A DNA stretch of 64,000 bases, taken from Stereocaulon alpinum (taxonomy: Eukaryota; Ascomycota; Lecanoromycetes; Lecanorales; Stereocaulaceae). The position numbers were made by a program, and so were the translations under genes. Every line of letters begins with the position of its first letter. Position 1 is the first letter of the stretch. The notes beneath the pieces are model-generated. The model ran no database searches, had not been told where the DNA came from, and saw only the letters and a list, made by a program, of their open reading frames with translations. Where the stretch lies: the NCBI GenBank assembly GCA_018257865.1, contig JAEUBA010000051.1, forward strand, positions 173,362-237,361. Direction: 5' to 3'. Shown in pieces: positions 44,611 to 56,801 of this stretch.

Positions 44611-46676
44611 GTGACTCCAAACTATGGGCAATTCTATTACAAGGGCGACTTCTTTTCCCGCCATGAACTTTATGCAGAAATCTCACGTAGGTTAGAAATG
44701 ACTGCTTTCGATTCCAGCGGCGACATAGGCTTCGAAGAACTTATCACTCAACATCATCTACTTCCACTAACACAGTATATCCCTAAGGCTGCTCACTTTG
44801 TTCATAGTCAACTTCAACCTCAAACATGGCTAAACTACGCAATAATTCGCTCAGCTTTCTGTTACCTTGGCGTTGAAAAGGTCAGCATATGGGTACCTGA
44901 GGATGCCGAGCTTCCAGGCGAGATGTGGGAGAGGATACGGGCCATGCAGAATGTCACAATCAGGCCTTTTACGGTGCCGACTACTGTGTGGGGAACGCGG
45001 ATCGAGCGCGTTGAACATGCCTCGGACATTGCTCGTATCAAAATCCTCTACCACGAGGGAGGTACGTCAGAGCCAGCGTCAATGTGTACGAGGATGCTAA
45101 CTTTAGCAGGCATATACATGGACAACGACATGATAGCTCTGAAATCATCTGATGATATAATCTACTCTCCAGACACAAGATCTACCGTTCTGCCCCGTCA
45201 GGCAATATACGGGCAGGGAAAGGCTGTACTCAATGCGATGATAATGTCTAAGCCTGGCTCCCCATTCCTGCTCCGGTGGATGGAGAAGTACAGGGAACTT
45301 GACCCTTCGGAATGGGATAGAACTTCGTGTCTTGTCCCTGCAGAGATGTGGAATGCTGGGGAGCCCGAGCTTACTTTGCTGCACGACCGCACCTGGGTGT
45401 ATCCGCAGCTTCGAAGTAATGACGAGCTGAGAATGGATAGACCCGCGCTCTCTCTGATGTGGGTCGGGAAGGGCTGGCATGATATTGGGAACAATTACGG
45501 CTCACATCTCTGGAAGTGGGCCGACGGGAGCAGGAAAGTTCAGGTCAATCCAGAGACAGTCAGGACCATCGATACGCCCATCTTCTGTAAGATGCGTAGA
45601 CTTTTCGACAACGTGGATGGTGATGGACACTACTCAGTCCCTGTAGATCGAAATCCTAACTGTACATCCACATCGATGGTAGGTCTCAAGACCAATAAGA
45701 ATAATCTCTTGTCGGACTACCAAATGCGCTTGGATACCGCAAATACGAAATGGGTCGATTCGTCTGGAAACCGCCTCCATGGATTTTCACAAACCGGCAC
45801 CTATATCAATCGCACTGGGAAATCCATCGTTCGTGAATTCGCAACGAACTCTCAAGCTTGGCTTCCGGTACCCAGCGACTGGGATGCCCGGGTCGGTACC
45901 GTACGGATGAAACTCCAGCTTGATCGGAAGGCAAATTCAGGTACTCAACCGATTGGGTTGTTCAAGATTAGGATTGATTATGCTGGGGAAATAGTTATCA
46001 GTCTGGTGAAAGCACCTACAGCCAATGCACTGCTGTTGCACTTCGAATGGCTCGGTACCTTCCTGGCCAAAGGCGAGTATGCGCAGATTGATAATGCAGA
46101 ATGGATGTCTGATGGCCTGTATGTATCAAGCCCCGCATCTAGCAACGAGCTCGATCTAATCAGGCTCAAAGCCTTGCACTGTCAGAGACGGAACCGAACG
46201 AGCTAGCAATCACATACGATCGAAAAGACAAAGGCGCAGTAGCCGTCTTCCTTGACGGCCGCCCAGTCGACAACGGAACTCTACCACTACTACCCTCAGC
46301 CCGAATCGGCGATGAAATCTGGCTCAATTCGAGAGAATGGATCAACATGGACACCGGTTTCCGAGGATCAATGCACCGCTTCTCTGTGTACGCAGACGCG
46401 GTACCTCCACATGAGCTTGCGAAACCTTGTAAGTCCACCAAGTCTTGCATCCAGTGTGAACGTCAAAGTGACTAGATCTACGCAGTACCACTTCAGTCCT
46501 CGATAGATATGGCACCTGATTATAAGTATCTCGATCTAATCTTCCCGAGTATGCTGATATCCCTTCTCCTATACCTCCTTTGGCGAAGCAAGAACCGCAT
46601 TCTACGCACCGCAAGTCCAAGAAGAGCGACCTTCAGCCTTACAGAAAGGGAGCTAAAGAAATCTCTCTTGCCCTAA
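44611..46676 (+). CDS. GT32-type glycosyltransferase with LamG-like domain and C-terminal anchor
   Basis: The coding region reads from about 44611 (no ATG there; the real start is upstream or at 44698) through 45061, 45110-46122, 46164-46431 and on to the stop at 46674-46676. Intron 45062-45109 is 48 nt (GTACGT...GCTAAC...CAG), a multiple of three without stops; splicing restores KILYHEGGIYMDNDMIAL, the GT32 DXD (sugar-nucleotide/Mn) motif. Intron 46123-46163 (41 nt) and a third (GTAAGT...ACGCAG, about 46432-46480) connect the rest. The second half resembles a concanavalin/LamG fold (strands up to YDRKDKGAVAVFLDGRPVDN, then FRGSMHRFSVYADAVPPHEL). A membrane span (LIFPSMLISLLLYLLW) and basic tail close it. 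Inferred: a Golgi enzyme extending glycans. Exact 5' end unknown. Confidence 0.75.
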
Positions 46677-47935
46677 TACCCATCCTCCTTCACTTGAAGC
46701 TACACCCACTTGCACATTTTCAACCTCTACACTGGATACATCAGCGAGATCCGAAAGTCTATACCTATCCAAGAGCAGACAACAATACAAAAACCCTCAC
46801 TCAACTTTGTCCTCCAAAAAGCGAGCCCATCTCACCAAACACTCACCCACCACAAACATTCCCAAAACGGCAATCCGTAAACAAACCCGCCCACAAATAT
46901 CGTCAATGCCAAGCCACTACTCCCACCACAACCCATTATATTATGCCCTATCTCCGTAAGATGTTCGACAGTAGAAGTTCGGAAATCTAAATGGGTTAGT
47001 GTGTCGTCGTTGTTGCGCGGTGATGAGCACCGCAGCGCTCGTACGCGCTAGGGAGGGATGCACGGAGGAAAGGATGGCGAGGAACTGGGGGCGTGTTAGG
47101 ATGTTTTACTGTCATTTTGAGGTTTTGTGGATAGGTAGGGGATTGTATCCACGAAGTAAATAGAGATACCATACAGCGCCCAAGAGAGTACCTAGTGTGA
47201 AGAACCTATTCGCTACCAATACCATCTCCGCACCCCATCCCATCCTCCAATTCCCTCCTCAACACCAAACCCTCCAAACACTCCTCCCCCACCTCCACCA
47301 AAACCTCCTCCCCAGCCTCAACCCAAATCTTGTGCTGAAAGAATGGCTTCATCTCAATGAGGCATGCCGAACACCTCGGGGTCAGGGTTGGAAAGTAGAT
47401 CGCTGCTTTGAGGGAACGAGGCGAGAGCTAACACTTCTCGCCGGCGGCGTGGTTGGTAGCGTTTCATTAATAAGGATGGCTAAGCCAATAGTCTGTTGCA
47501 TTCTGTCGGCTGGAAAGCTTAATTCTCGTGGCTGATAAAGGGTGCGATATATTATTTCTCTGCCACTAGCGGAGCCGGTTATGCGTCGACAACATCATTG
47601 AGTGTATGAGTGATACATTCTTGCCTATCGACAGTCGAGCTAGAAATTTGCGAACACTCTATCACTACGCTGAGAACCCGCAATCTGCAATGGACAATTG
47701 AGCTGTGTGCCGAGATTCGAAGGGGATTCGGAACGCATGGGGCCGCTTCACCTTGGTCAATGTAAGAGAAAAACGCTCGAATATTGCCTTCGAGTGCCTG
47801 CACCACAGCTTGTGCGTAGAAACAGATCGTTAGTAAGTATGAGCGTGGGGAGGCTCAATGCATCGAGTGAGGACACATACAAGAGTGCAATCTCAAAGAA
47901 GAGAGGCGCTCCAAGAATCCTCCAACGGTGTCTTT
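46677..47935. other. intergenic, no supported gene
   Basis: Pyrimidine-rich CCAC/CTCC runs (about 46680-46900 and 47220-47330) produce long but low-complexity frames. No gene is supported. Confidence 0.4.
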
Positions 47936-49120
47936 CTACCACAAATGACGTTCCTCTAGGAAATCACAAGCTTTGCAACCATCGTCGTAGCACCACGTAC
48001 CGGCCTTCTTTCTCGCTTTCCGGATTCTGGTTTCCTCGGACATGTTCTCTGAAATCTTCATATCGACGAGATTGGGCGGTCTTTTGCAAACCTCATGCAT
48101 GACCCATCCGAAGTGGACTGTTTTGAGGTTTGGATGATTGGCGAAGAAGTCTACGAAGAATGATAGATCGAAATTTCCTTTGAAAATGGTCACCGTGTGG
48201 AGATATTTGAGGCATAGATCACCGATCACATCGAACCTGTACTCACGACACCTGCTGGGGCTGCCGCATGGGCAGCCAAGGTCTATGTTCAACTCCTCAA
48301 GATTAGTTGCGTATCTGAGGTATCGTGCTAGGGTAGCCATGCTTTCTATTGCAGGATCTGTCCATATTGCAGGACCTGTCGGCCCCAGCGCGAAGCACTT
48401 CAGAGTGCTAGCAAGACGCTCGATTGCCATCTCAACAAGCGGAAGAGTGGGCCATAACACGTAGGCCACATCATAAAGACTTTGCCATGTTACGTTTGTC
48501 AGCTTTTGCCTGACGATTGATAGTCCTGGTACGTTGCTAATGTCGAACAGCAGGTAGAATATTTGTTCAGACATGATCTGACGGTGAGCTTCCTCAACAC
48601 TCGAATCGGGTCTGGTCCAGGTGTTATACTTAGTTCGATACTTTGCACGTTCTGCATCAAGTGTAGGCAACCCTCAAGCATGGTTCTGAAGGTATGCACT
48701 TGCCCGCCTAATTGCTCGGACTGATACAAGTCACCAAAGCCCTTTTCACTGCAGACTAGCTGTAAGACCTTGATGTTTTTAGCGATACTCAAAATTGTGC
48801 GAAACAGTTTGAAGCCAATCTTCGAATGCGTTGGACAGGCACAATCGAGCTTTTCCCCCTCGAGTGAAGTGCTCAAAGAATATGTTGGCATGGAGGCGGC
48901 AGGTGAGGCGAAAGTGTGATACGTCGTGACGCTCGAGATTCAGAAGGACGCAATGAACCAACTCTGGCGCAAAGACACTGAATAGTCCGTTGGTGGCTCG
49001 TGTACTGCCGCATGGGTCCAGTAGAGGGGATCGCGAGAGAGGTAGGTCCAAGTACAAGTGCGCATCCTTCGCAGCGGGGCTAGTGTCGTCATCATTCGAA
49101 GACACATCTCTTTTAGGCAT
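47936..49120 (-). pseudogene. F-box-like protein, two compensating frame breaks
   Basis: It begins MPKRDVSSNDDDTSPAAKDA, then an F-box-like segment (VFAPELVHCVLLNLERHDVSHFRLTC). From about 48850 to 48640 the coding signal moves to a second frame (LFRTILSIAKNIKVLQLVC, HTFRTMLEGCLHLMQNVQSIEL), then returns to the first frame (YNTWTRPDSSVEEAHRQIM to the stop at 47936). No intron of suitable phase explains either shift. A GGGGGAAAA run near 48852-48862 is a likely indel site. F-box proteins present substrates to SCF ubiquitin ligases; this one resembles the large variable fungal class with LRR-like C-termini. It is either a decaying copy or carries assembly indels. Confidence 0.6.
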
Positions 49121-49865
49121 TTTATGAGTAGAGACGGAGCTGGCAAGTAATTGTCTTAATGGTCAAAGTAATCGAGGGGGAGGGCCTGAGGTAAGGCTGA
49201 GGTAGGCGGGGGTTCCTTTGAGATTGAGATTTAGGTCTGAACTGGGCGGTCCCCTCGCTTGGCGTGCGTTGAGCCTGAACAAGGGGGACTGCCAAAGGGA
49301 CTGCCCAACGTAACTCATCGCTTGGCCTTTAGATGATAGGGCCCTAATGATACATCTACCTTAATAATTAGAGCATGATGTGGATTTGCTTCGTACAAGG
49401 CTGGCTTCTTGAGCTACCAAAGACTAAGCTGTGAGGGTCCTCTTTCCTTTTCCAGCCAAGAGTTGTGTGACGCATCTTACTCAAGGGTACTGTAGCCACA
49501 GTGTTCCGGAATTTATTCAAGGCGGTCCAATATTGAGCAGGTTGTCACTGACAAGCGTACAAAGACCGGTCAAAGACTCGAATCTATTTTGACCGTTAAG
49601 CCCCAACTCGAAGACCCCTCATCACATCCTGCTTGTGATAGCATTTCGTGAGTCACCTGCCTGTACAAGGTCGTTGTGGGATGTGACGTAAGACATGCTC
49701 GAATGAGATAAGTGGGTCCATTGTAGCGCTCTCTTCACTCATTAGCCTGGGACGAAGCTGAGGCTTCCACCGCTGCCTGTCTCCTGACCAGGGTCTCCCG
49801 CTGGGATTATGGAGGCATGGAGTCCCTTGTGATTTGTATGATCAAGTCCATAATCTGTGCTAGTC
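49121..49865. other. intergenic, no supported gene
   Basis: No gene or element is seen. Confidence 0.4.
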
Positions 49866-50802
49866 CTACCAAATGCCAAGCCATTTCTTCACAGGCTTTT
49901 TCCTACCTTCCCAGTCCACGTAGACCGCCTCTTTACTCCCACCATCCGATGGCATGCCGTCTTCGCCTACTGGAACACTGGCTGTCCTAAACATAGGTCG
50001 TCCAACAGCGCCGTCAACCCTTGGCGAAGCCCCCAGACGTTCCTCATCACTCTTTGCAGTCCAGCCACCCAGTCCTTGGGATCCCTCATCTTCCAAGCCA
50101 TACGCCCTTCGATAAGTACTCCTCTTCTGAACATCCGAAATGTCGCGCATTCTTCTTTCCTGCGTTTCGTTGGTCGTACGATTAACATGCAGTGTCCAGA
50201 TATCGAGCACTTTGAATACCGACCGTATAGGATGCCAAAGAAACGCGTTAGCTTCCGGCAATTGTTCTCGGAAGGCTGTAGCTCGTTTCCAATTTTCATA
50301 GGCGGTGAATGAGGCGAGGAGGACAAGGGTGCCCTGATAGAGTCTGAGTTAGCGTACAGACACTGGAAATGCACAGAACAGAGCCTTTGGTGGGTCGTAG
50401 AGGAAAGAAATAGAGGAAGTTTGCAGGAGCGCAACTGAATCTCACCAAGCTGATGAACACATGTATGCCGCGGCTCGTGAGGAACCAGAACATGAAACTG
50501 CCTGGTGGAGGCATCATTTTAGGATATTGCTTGGTGTTCTGTTCGACCTTCTGTTCCTGGGTGAGTTGCGGGCCGTATTGGCGTGGGATCTGCTGCTTGA
50601 GCCGTTTGCCATGAGACGGAGGATTGAACTTGGCAGGCTTCTCCAGGCGAAAAACTTTTGGGATGGGTGTAGTAGTTGACGCATGTTTACAGGTAGGTAA
50701 TTTCTGGCGGATAGCTCTTGAGGGTCTGAGGGTACTGGTGCTGAGTTGAAGTGGCAATATGTACCCTCTCGGTAAGAGGAATCTTGGGATGGAGCCACTC
50801 AT
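49866..50802 (-). CDS. probable mitochondrial membrane protein, unknown
   Basis: Exons 50802-50446 and 50333-49866 encode 274 aa. The 112-nt intron has GTGAGA, GCTAACTCAG and ATCAG. The N-terminus is basic and Ser/Thr/Leu-rich without acidic residues (MSGSIPRFLLPRGYILPLQL, then STLRPSRAIRQKLP), typical of a mitochondrial presequence. One membrane span straddles the splice (FMFWFLTSRGIHVFISLGTL, then VLLASFTAYENWK). A soluble, charged C-terminal half follows with RRMRDISDVQKRSTYRRAYG. No family name is recognised. Location is an inference from the presequence. Confidence 0.7.
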
Positions 50803-51223
50803 CCTGGTAACGCAAAGACGCTTCTGTCTGAGTGATGGCAAAGATGTTAATTGGTCTTCAACGTGACTGGAGAATTGACGCTAGCCCCCGGGGCTTCATT
50901 GGGAAGCCCTAAGAGGGAGTTCTTGGCAAGCTCTACTTCGAGACCAGTGACCACACGGTTTCAATGAGATAATTTGTTTATGGTATACGGTCTATGAATC
51001 ACAAGTAGCGTTTCAAGCATCATCTCATGCATTGTTTCATTGTTTGTGGGCTTGTAGCTCGACATACTCAATATATACACCCTAGGAGATTCGTTGCTCC
51101 ATAACTCAATGTTTATCGACAGCTGTATCCATGGTCAGAATAGACCGAGGACTTGGCTTACATCCGGAATAGACTTTCATCAATTTGACAACCATAGCGT
51201 TTCACCATCCTTTGGTAGGTTCA
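50803..51223. other. intergenic, no supported gene
   Basis: No gene is seen. Confidence 0.4.
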
Positions 51224-52307
51224 TTACCATGGATGTTGCTATGATTCATCAGCCCTGCCCACACATATGGAACTCTTGTGACTCACCAGACCCTCCCAAG
51301 TCCAAAACGTTCCAGAGTCGTTAATCGTCTTGCTCTCGACCACTGGCAGCATGGCTGCTACTGACTGCTCAGCGCTAATGATTCCGTCAACTTCCCAGCC
51401 GACAGAAATGTTCAGCATTTCGCTGTTTAAGTCAGTCAACTTTCGTTACGTAGAAGGGTTACAGACTACTCACGTAGCCACCTCTCCCGGATGCATGGCT
51501 AGGATGGTAGTGTAGACCTTGGTCCGTTGAAGCTCGGCTGCCATGTGCTGGGAAAGCTCAGTGACTGCATTAGCACTCGCAACGTGATGAGGATCATACC
51601 CGCAACATCTGATTCAGCGCTGCTTTAGATGCCGCATAGGCGGCAAATCTGTTATGAATAATAAGAATCATTGTCTGGATGAAAGTAGTTAGAGATCATA
51701 CCCATCCTCAAAGGCTCGAAAATCAGTAGCACAGCCCGAGTCACTAGACATGAAAGTGATGGTGCCAATGGGGATGCGGGTTTGTAGCAGCTTCTGTGCA
51801 GTAATGATGGGGCCGACGGCATTGGTCCTTAGATGGTTGGAGAAATTCTCAAAAGATCTGATATGGTTCAGTAAATAGCTCCAGCGATCAGCATCGAGAT
51901 GCACACAGCTCAGTCGCTCGCTGATATGGTCAACGAAAGCTATGTAGCCCGATAACGAGGATAACCTACGTTAGGATAATTAAGAATTCCAGCGTTGACG
52001 ATTACATAATCAATTCTGTCAAGATTCCTCATTGCAGCGATGTCATTGGCGAACCTCTGGCTGCAATCAGAAACGGTCGAAGATTGTTGCTCGAAGGTGA
52101 ACGTACGGTTATGCTATCTTCTGATGAGACATCGCACTCTAGAAGTTGGCAGCTCATTCTTGGAGCTGAGCCGGAGAGCGTCCAAAGTTGGGAAGCTTTT
52201 GTATGGTCTCGAACTGTGGCGAAGACGGTATCGCCTCGAGCCAGAATCTGTTTGACCCACTCTAGGCCAATGCCTCTGCTCGCACCAATCACTATCCAAA
52301 TAGCCAT
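51224..52307 (-). CDS. short-chain dehydrogenase/reductase with a 14-nt microexon
   Basis: Eight exons are needed. The first are 52307-52107, 52056-51970, 51920-51907 (14 nt) and 51857 onward; the last encodes only QHPW and the stop (51224). Spliced motifs: NAD(P)-binding GASRGIG near the N-terminus, NAGILNYPN, catalytic Ser region (TITFMSSDSG), and the YAASK active-site Tyr/Lys followed by AALNQMLRHMAAEL. The end WTWEGL plus QHPW matches the C-terminus usual in the sniffer/C-factor-like carbonyl reductases of filamentous fungi. The substrate is unknown. The donor/acceptor pairs are all GT/AG and every junction keeps frame, including the phase needed on both sides of the microexon. Confidence 0.82.
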
Positions 52308-52723
52308 TTGAAGTAATTTAAAGCCGTCAATGTTCCAAAAGAGAAATCCAGGTATGCTTCGAATGCAATCAGATCATAGGAATAAGCCAGAAAGACGAAC
52401 TGAGACAGAACCCGCAAATGCTATGTCTTTGCAAGAATTTCAATCAAACAGAAACAGACTATGCTTCCAAAAACACAGGGTACAAGCCCAGCCTCGCATG
52501 CCCGTGATGACGATGAGGGCTCGGCGTGCTGGAATGGAATATGTTCGGGACTTTCCGGATTACTCTGCTAGCTTCTCATTGGACGGAAATCTTGCGCATA
52601 CAGTTTGCCATCGTCATTTAAAAACTTTTTGTACCCTGTCGATTTCAACTTTCCCAATACACTGCAGGAACAACCACCACACTTTATAAATACCCCTACA
52701 AGGACAACACACATATAAACATC
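52308..52723. other. intergenic, CYC1 promoter
   Basis: No gene is seen. It carries the promoter of cytochrome c, including the TATA element listed next. Confidence 0.45.
52685..52692 (+). promoter_or_regulatory. TATA box of cytochrome c gene
   Basis: TATAAATA lies 32 nt before the ATG at 52724, a strong consensus match. If it is used, the mRNA leader must be very short. Confidence 0.5.
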
Positions 52724-53517
52724 ATGCCTCCCAAGAAGGATTCAGGATTTTCGGACGGTACGTAGCTTTCCTTTGTACTCTGTACTTGATCCGACATATC
52801 TTGACGCTCAGAACGCCCCTTCGTCCTTGACTGCATTCATCAAGATTGAGGGTGACTTCTCCGGTCGAAATGAAAACCGAGAATCGCTTGGCTTTCTCGA
52901 AGCTTAAGAAGCTCAGAAATTCGCAGTCGAACATCAGTGGGACTGAAATTGGAGGCGGCGCATCCCTCGGCGACCGCTGTCACATTGTATTTCGCTGCGA
53001 TACAAGGACAAAGCCGAAATTTATGCTAATGTGCTCCCACAACAGGCGACGACAAGAAAGGTGCCAATCTGTTTAAGGTACTACGATGACGTCGCCACTC
53101 TCCTGGAATTTCCGGAAGCTGACATTACTCAGACACGATGTGCGCAATGCCACAACCTAAACGCTGGCGAGGGCAACAAAATTGGACCAAATCTTCACGG
53201 CTTGTTCGGGCGAAAGACCGGCCAGGTCGAGGGCTTTTCATACACGGACGCAAACAAGCAAAAGGGAATTACATGGAAAGAGGACACCCTGGTACGATTC
53301 TATGTTTGCACAGGCGGCAAGAGGTGGCTACTAATCCGTGTTGTAGTTCGAATACCTAGAAAACCCGAAGAAGTACATCCCAGGTACCAAGATGGCTTTC
53401 GGTGGTCTGAAGAAGGCCAAGGATAGGAATGACCTGATCACGTACGTTTACTACGCCACTTGATCGGACGATGTTTGCTAATGTGCCCACAGCCATCTAC
53501 GCAACGCAACCCAGTAG
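52724..53517 (+). CDS. CYC1: cytochrome c
   Basis: Soluble electron carrier of the mitochondrial intermembrane space between complexes III and IV. Five exons: 52724-52757, 53046-53077, 53133-53291, 53347-53441 and 53493-53517 (114 aa). Introns are 288, 55, 55 and 51 nt. All family marks are present: the haem-binding CAQCH, NKIGPNLHGLFGRKTGQ, YTDANKQKGITW, the axial Met in IPGTKMAFGGLKK, and DRNDLITHLRNATQ at the end. The large first intron contains no competing coding signal. Length and charge are normal. Confidence 0.97.
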
Positions 53518-54380
53518 ACGACCTTCTCCACCCTCCAATCCTACTCCACTCCAACATTGCGATCTTCTTATCGATGCATGGTGTTGCATACGGTGTATTA
53601 TATGGATTAGATTCGACTAGACAGAGAGGTTTTGTATGGTCAAAGAGCCTAAAATATGGACACTAGGAAAATATTGATGCACACGTGGTCGCTGCCTTGT
53701 GCGCTACACTCAGACTTCCGAGAGGATGAGGGCTACTGTAAATACAATAATTGGGTCCTTTTCCTTGTCTACTGAACCGCTTGCAGCAATCATGCAGTAC
53801 GGACGTGAAGCGGTAGAACTTATAACTGCAAGAGCTCTTCGCCACTGCTGAAACTAAGGCAGGCACAGGAACCATTTGCGGTTTTGAGGGGTCTATAATC
53901 ATTCACCATTCACCCTTCACCGATTCCACTTGTCCGCCGCTGCCATGATGCAACTTGTAAAGTCCATCGCGGCCAAATCAATTATATGTGTAGGACAACG
54001 TCGGGTACCTTTGGCCGTACTAGCCCCTGCCCTTGCGTTAGGAGCCTTTAGCGTGCTTGGATCGACTGGCTCAGGCTGCACCAGCCACTCGATTTCGAAG
54101 ACCGCATTGGAGACCGCCCACCTCACAATGCCCCTCCTCCAGCAGACATTGACCTTACTACAACGACCTTTGCCTCATATCGTGAAGCTTGAGTCATACC
54201 GGGGAAGAAGGCGCAAAAGCGGAAGCGTGTTGTGTTCAGGGCGTACGACAGTGTTAAGAAGCACGTCCCAGGCAGCTGCTAATAGGCTAGTAGGACAACG
54301 ACCTACCAATCTTCTTAAGAAAGACCCAAAACGATTCATGTTCATTCAAAATCTGTCCCCAACAGACACAACGAGCCATA
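53518..54380. other. intergenic, no supported gene
   Basis: A 163-aa plus-strand frame (53930-54421) runs into the next gene in another frame and has no motif. Not supported. Confidence 0.4.
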
Positions 54381-56142
54381 ATGACGGCGAATCGAGAGGG
54401 GAGTCCCCCACTATACGATGATCATCCATCCTTAGACGCATCTCTAACCGACTTCGAACACAACGAAAGGTCCCCTGTCTTTGGTCTACCTTCACAACAC
54501 TCAGGTTTCAAATCATCGGAAGAGTCGGATTCAGAAGATGAACCTGTGTCCGAAGAGCCATGGTCGCCGCCTGCTTGGAGACAGCAAACAGCTGCTGGAG
54601 ACTGGTTTCGACAGAAGCCTTTCCCTGATCCCAAAGACAACACACTTCTCAAACCTTCTACGAGTGCCTCTCGGTCGAGGGGCACAAGCCCACAATATGA
54701 GAGTGCGCAAGAGGACGAAGACTTGACAGTACCGGCCAACATACCACTGCCCAGAGGCTCGATGTCCCCTGTCAAGGAAGCTTCCCCGAGTCCATCACCA
54801 TTCCCAGAAGGAGGAAAAGACTTCGCACAGAAGTTTGGAGAGGCTGAAGAAGTTGTAGCTGTGCCTGAGAATACGAATAACTGTGTGCAACTCGAAACTG
54901 AGATCAGGAATGTTTACTGACTGGCTTGAAGATTTCCGGTTTGCTTTACGAGCAGAAGTCCAGCAACGGACCGAGCCAATCGAGGCCGCGCTATCCTGGT
55001 TACGAACATACTTCGCTCACGTCTCTAAATCGTGGAGCTCACTTTCATCCACTATCATGGTGATCGCTCTCACGTACACTACCATCCGCCTCATCACACA
55101 CACCCCAAGCCAACCACCAGTGCCGGACCTCGTCAAAGTAGCCGGCCTCGCCCGCTCCTTCGAACCCTTGATTTTCTACTCCGAGAACGGCGTGCGCCAA
55201 ATCGGTGACCTACAAGAAACCGGCGTTGCAGTATGGGACCTTGGCGAAAGCGTGCGCTACGCAAATATGACGTCCGCACCCCTCATTGTGAACGAGCTCG
55301 ACGGACTGAGTGAGTCGCTTAAGATCCTTGCCATCGAACTACACAAATTCTTCGCAAACGTGGACGGCGACATCGATGGCATACTCATCGTTATGGACTG
55401 GGCAAAGCGCGAACTCTCCGCTCTCTCTACCTTACCCTCAGGGTCTTTTAGCTCAGCATTCACGAACATTCATACCATGCTTTCGCATATTGGGCTCCTC
55501 CAGCATTCGTCCACCGGCCTGCCTACGCATTTCGGAAAGGTTTTCACAGCACTGTTTGGCACTACTCACGCCCAGCGAACTTCTCAAACACTGCATCGCA
55601 CTTTCAATGAATTCTTAGGAGTCCTGGAAGAAAGCATCAACGCCGAATTAACCTACTCCACTGCCCTCTTCGCGCTATTCGAAAACATAGACCGCCAATT
55701 CTTAAATCTCCAGCGCACCGTGATCCGCGAGTCAGACACTCAAGAGCGCCTAGAATCTGAATTCCTCTCTTCCCTCTGGACAAGATTAGTCGGACCCAAC
55801 CACCAACTCCTCCGCAAATACGAAAAGAACAAACAACTCCTCGCCTCCGTACGACTGAAGACCACCCAAAATAAATCCCTCCTAGTCGAACACAACGGAA
55901 AATTAATGGCCTTGAAAGGCAACCTAGAAACACTTAGACGCAAGCTCATTAGCCCCTTAGTCAGGAGACAAGATAGCACTACTATTAGTGTGAGTGAGCA
56001 AGTTCGTGGTATTGAGGGGACGTATGATCATTTAAGACGGGTGAGGGAGAATCAGAAGGGGAGGATGCTGGAGGCGCTTTATGGTGCTGGGGGGAGGAGA
56101 AGTGTTTTGAGTAAGCAGGAGGCTGTGGGGATTGATTCTTGA
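54381..56142 (+). CDS. 570-aa single-span membrane protein with coiled coil, unknown
   Basis: Exons 54381-54882 and 54932-56142 join through a 49-nt intron (GTGTGC...TACTGAC...GAAG) to give PENTNNYFRFALRAEVQQRTEP across the junction. The first 165 residues are acidic, Ser/Pro-rich and probably disordered. One membrane span lies at about residues 205-222 (SLSSTIMVIALTYTTIRLI). The remainder is helical with leucine/charged heptads (for example LEESINAELTYSTALFALFE, ENIDRQFLNLQRTVI, LMALKGNLETLRRKL), suggesting a coiled-coil domain. This layout recurs in uncharacterised fungal proteins. The function is unknown. Confidence 0.78.
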
Positions 56143-56801
56143 GGGGAACGTGGGATGTGGGATGTGTGATGTCTGAGACGACGAGATGATGTGTGAAGGG
56201 AATTGAGAGCATAGGGGTGCATTGTGTCATTCAGGGCGTTGGATATTGCCTACGGCACAAGCGGAGTCGCTGTAGCGGGAATTATTCGATGTCTCAAAAT
56301 TGATTTTCTCATCATAGCGTTTCTCTATTGTTGAGGCATTAAATGGGCTTTGGATAGCATGCAGTGGGTCTCTACATATCAATACCATCCCGTTCCTTCC
56401 ATGATCTTTTACGTCACTTACAAGACATGCTGTAACTACATACTACCAGCCCTTGAGTTCCAAACGGTGGAGTTCCTGCCCTTCTTGGATGAAGAACGCT
56501 AGAATCACCCCTAATCTGAGCGTTAAATCGTCGCATTCTCACCGCTTAAGGGCAATAAGCTCTCCACTTCCTGCTCACTGTAAGCATGACACCCCGAATC
56601 CACACCCTGTTCGAATGGAAGGATTGTGAAGCTCACCGCCTACCTTAAGCAGTAATTCTTCAAAGTTTCAAGCGTGTTGATCCGCGAGATGCTGCTCTCC
56701 TCTTGAAAGCAAGCAAAGACGTTAATCACCTTCTGCTATGAGTGGCGTCACGCCAAGTACTCATCGCTCAAGTCCGATCTCCTCTGGCCTGAGTTCTACG
56801 C
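56143..56801. other. intergenic, convergent 3' flanks
   Basis: No gene is seen. Confidence 0.4.

Noticed and set aside
46680..47330. Long plus-strand frames (for example 112-136 aa)
   Set aside because: They come from CCAC/CTCC low-complexity runs and give His/Pro/Gln-rich nonsense without start or splice support.
52758..53045. Possible extra exon inside the long first intron of cytochrome c
   Set aside because: Splicing 52757 directly to 53046 gives exactly the expected cytochrome c N-terminus. No intervening segment improves it.
53930..54421. 163-aa plus-strand frame before the 570-aa membrane protein
   Set aside because: It overlaps the start of a better supported gene in another frame, has no motif and no splice link.
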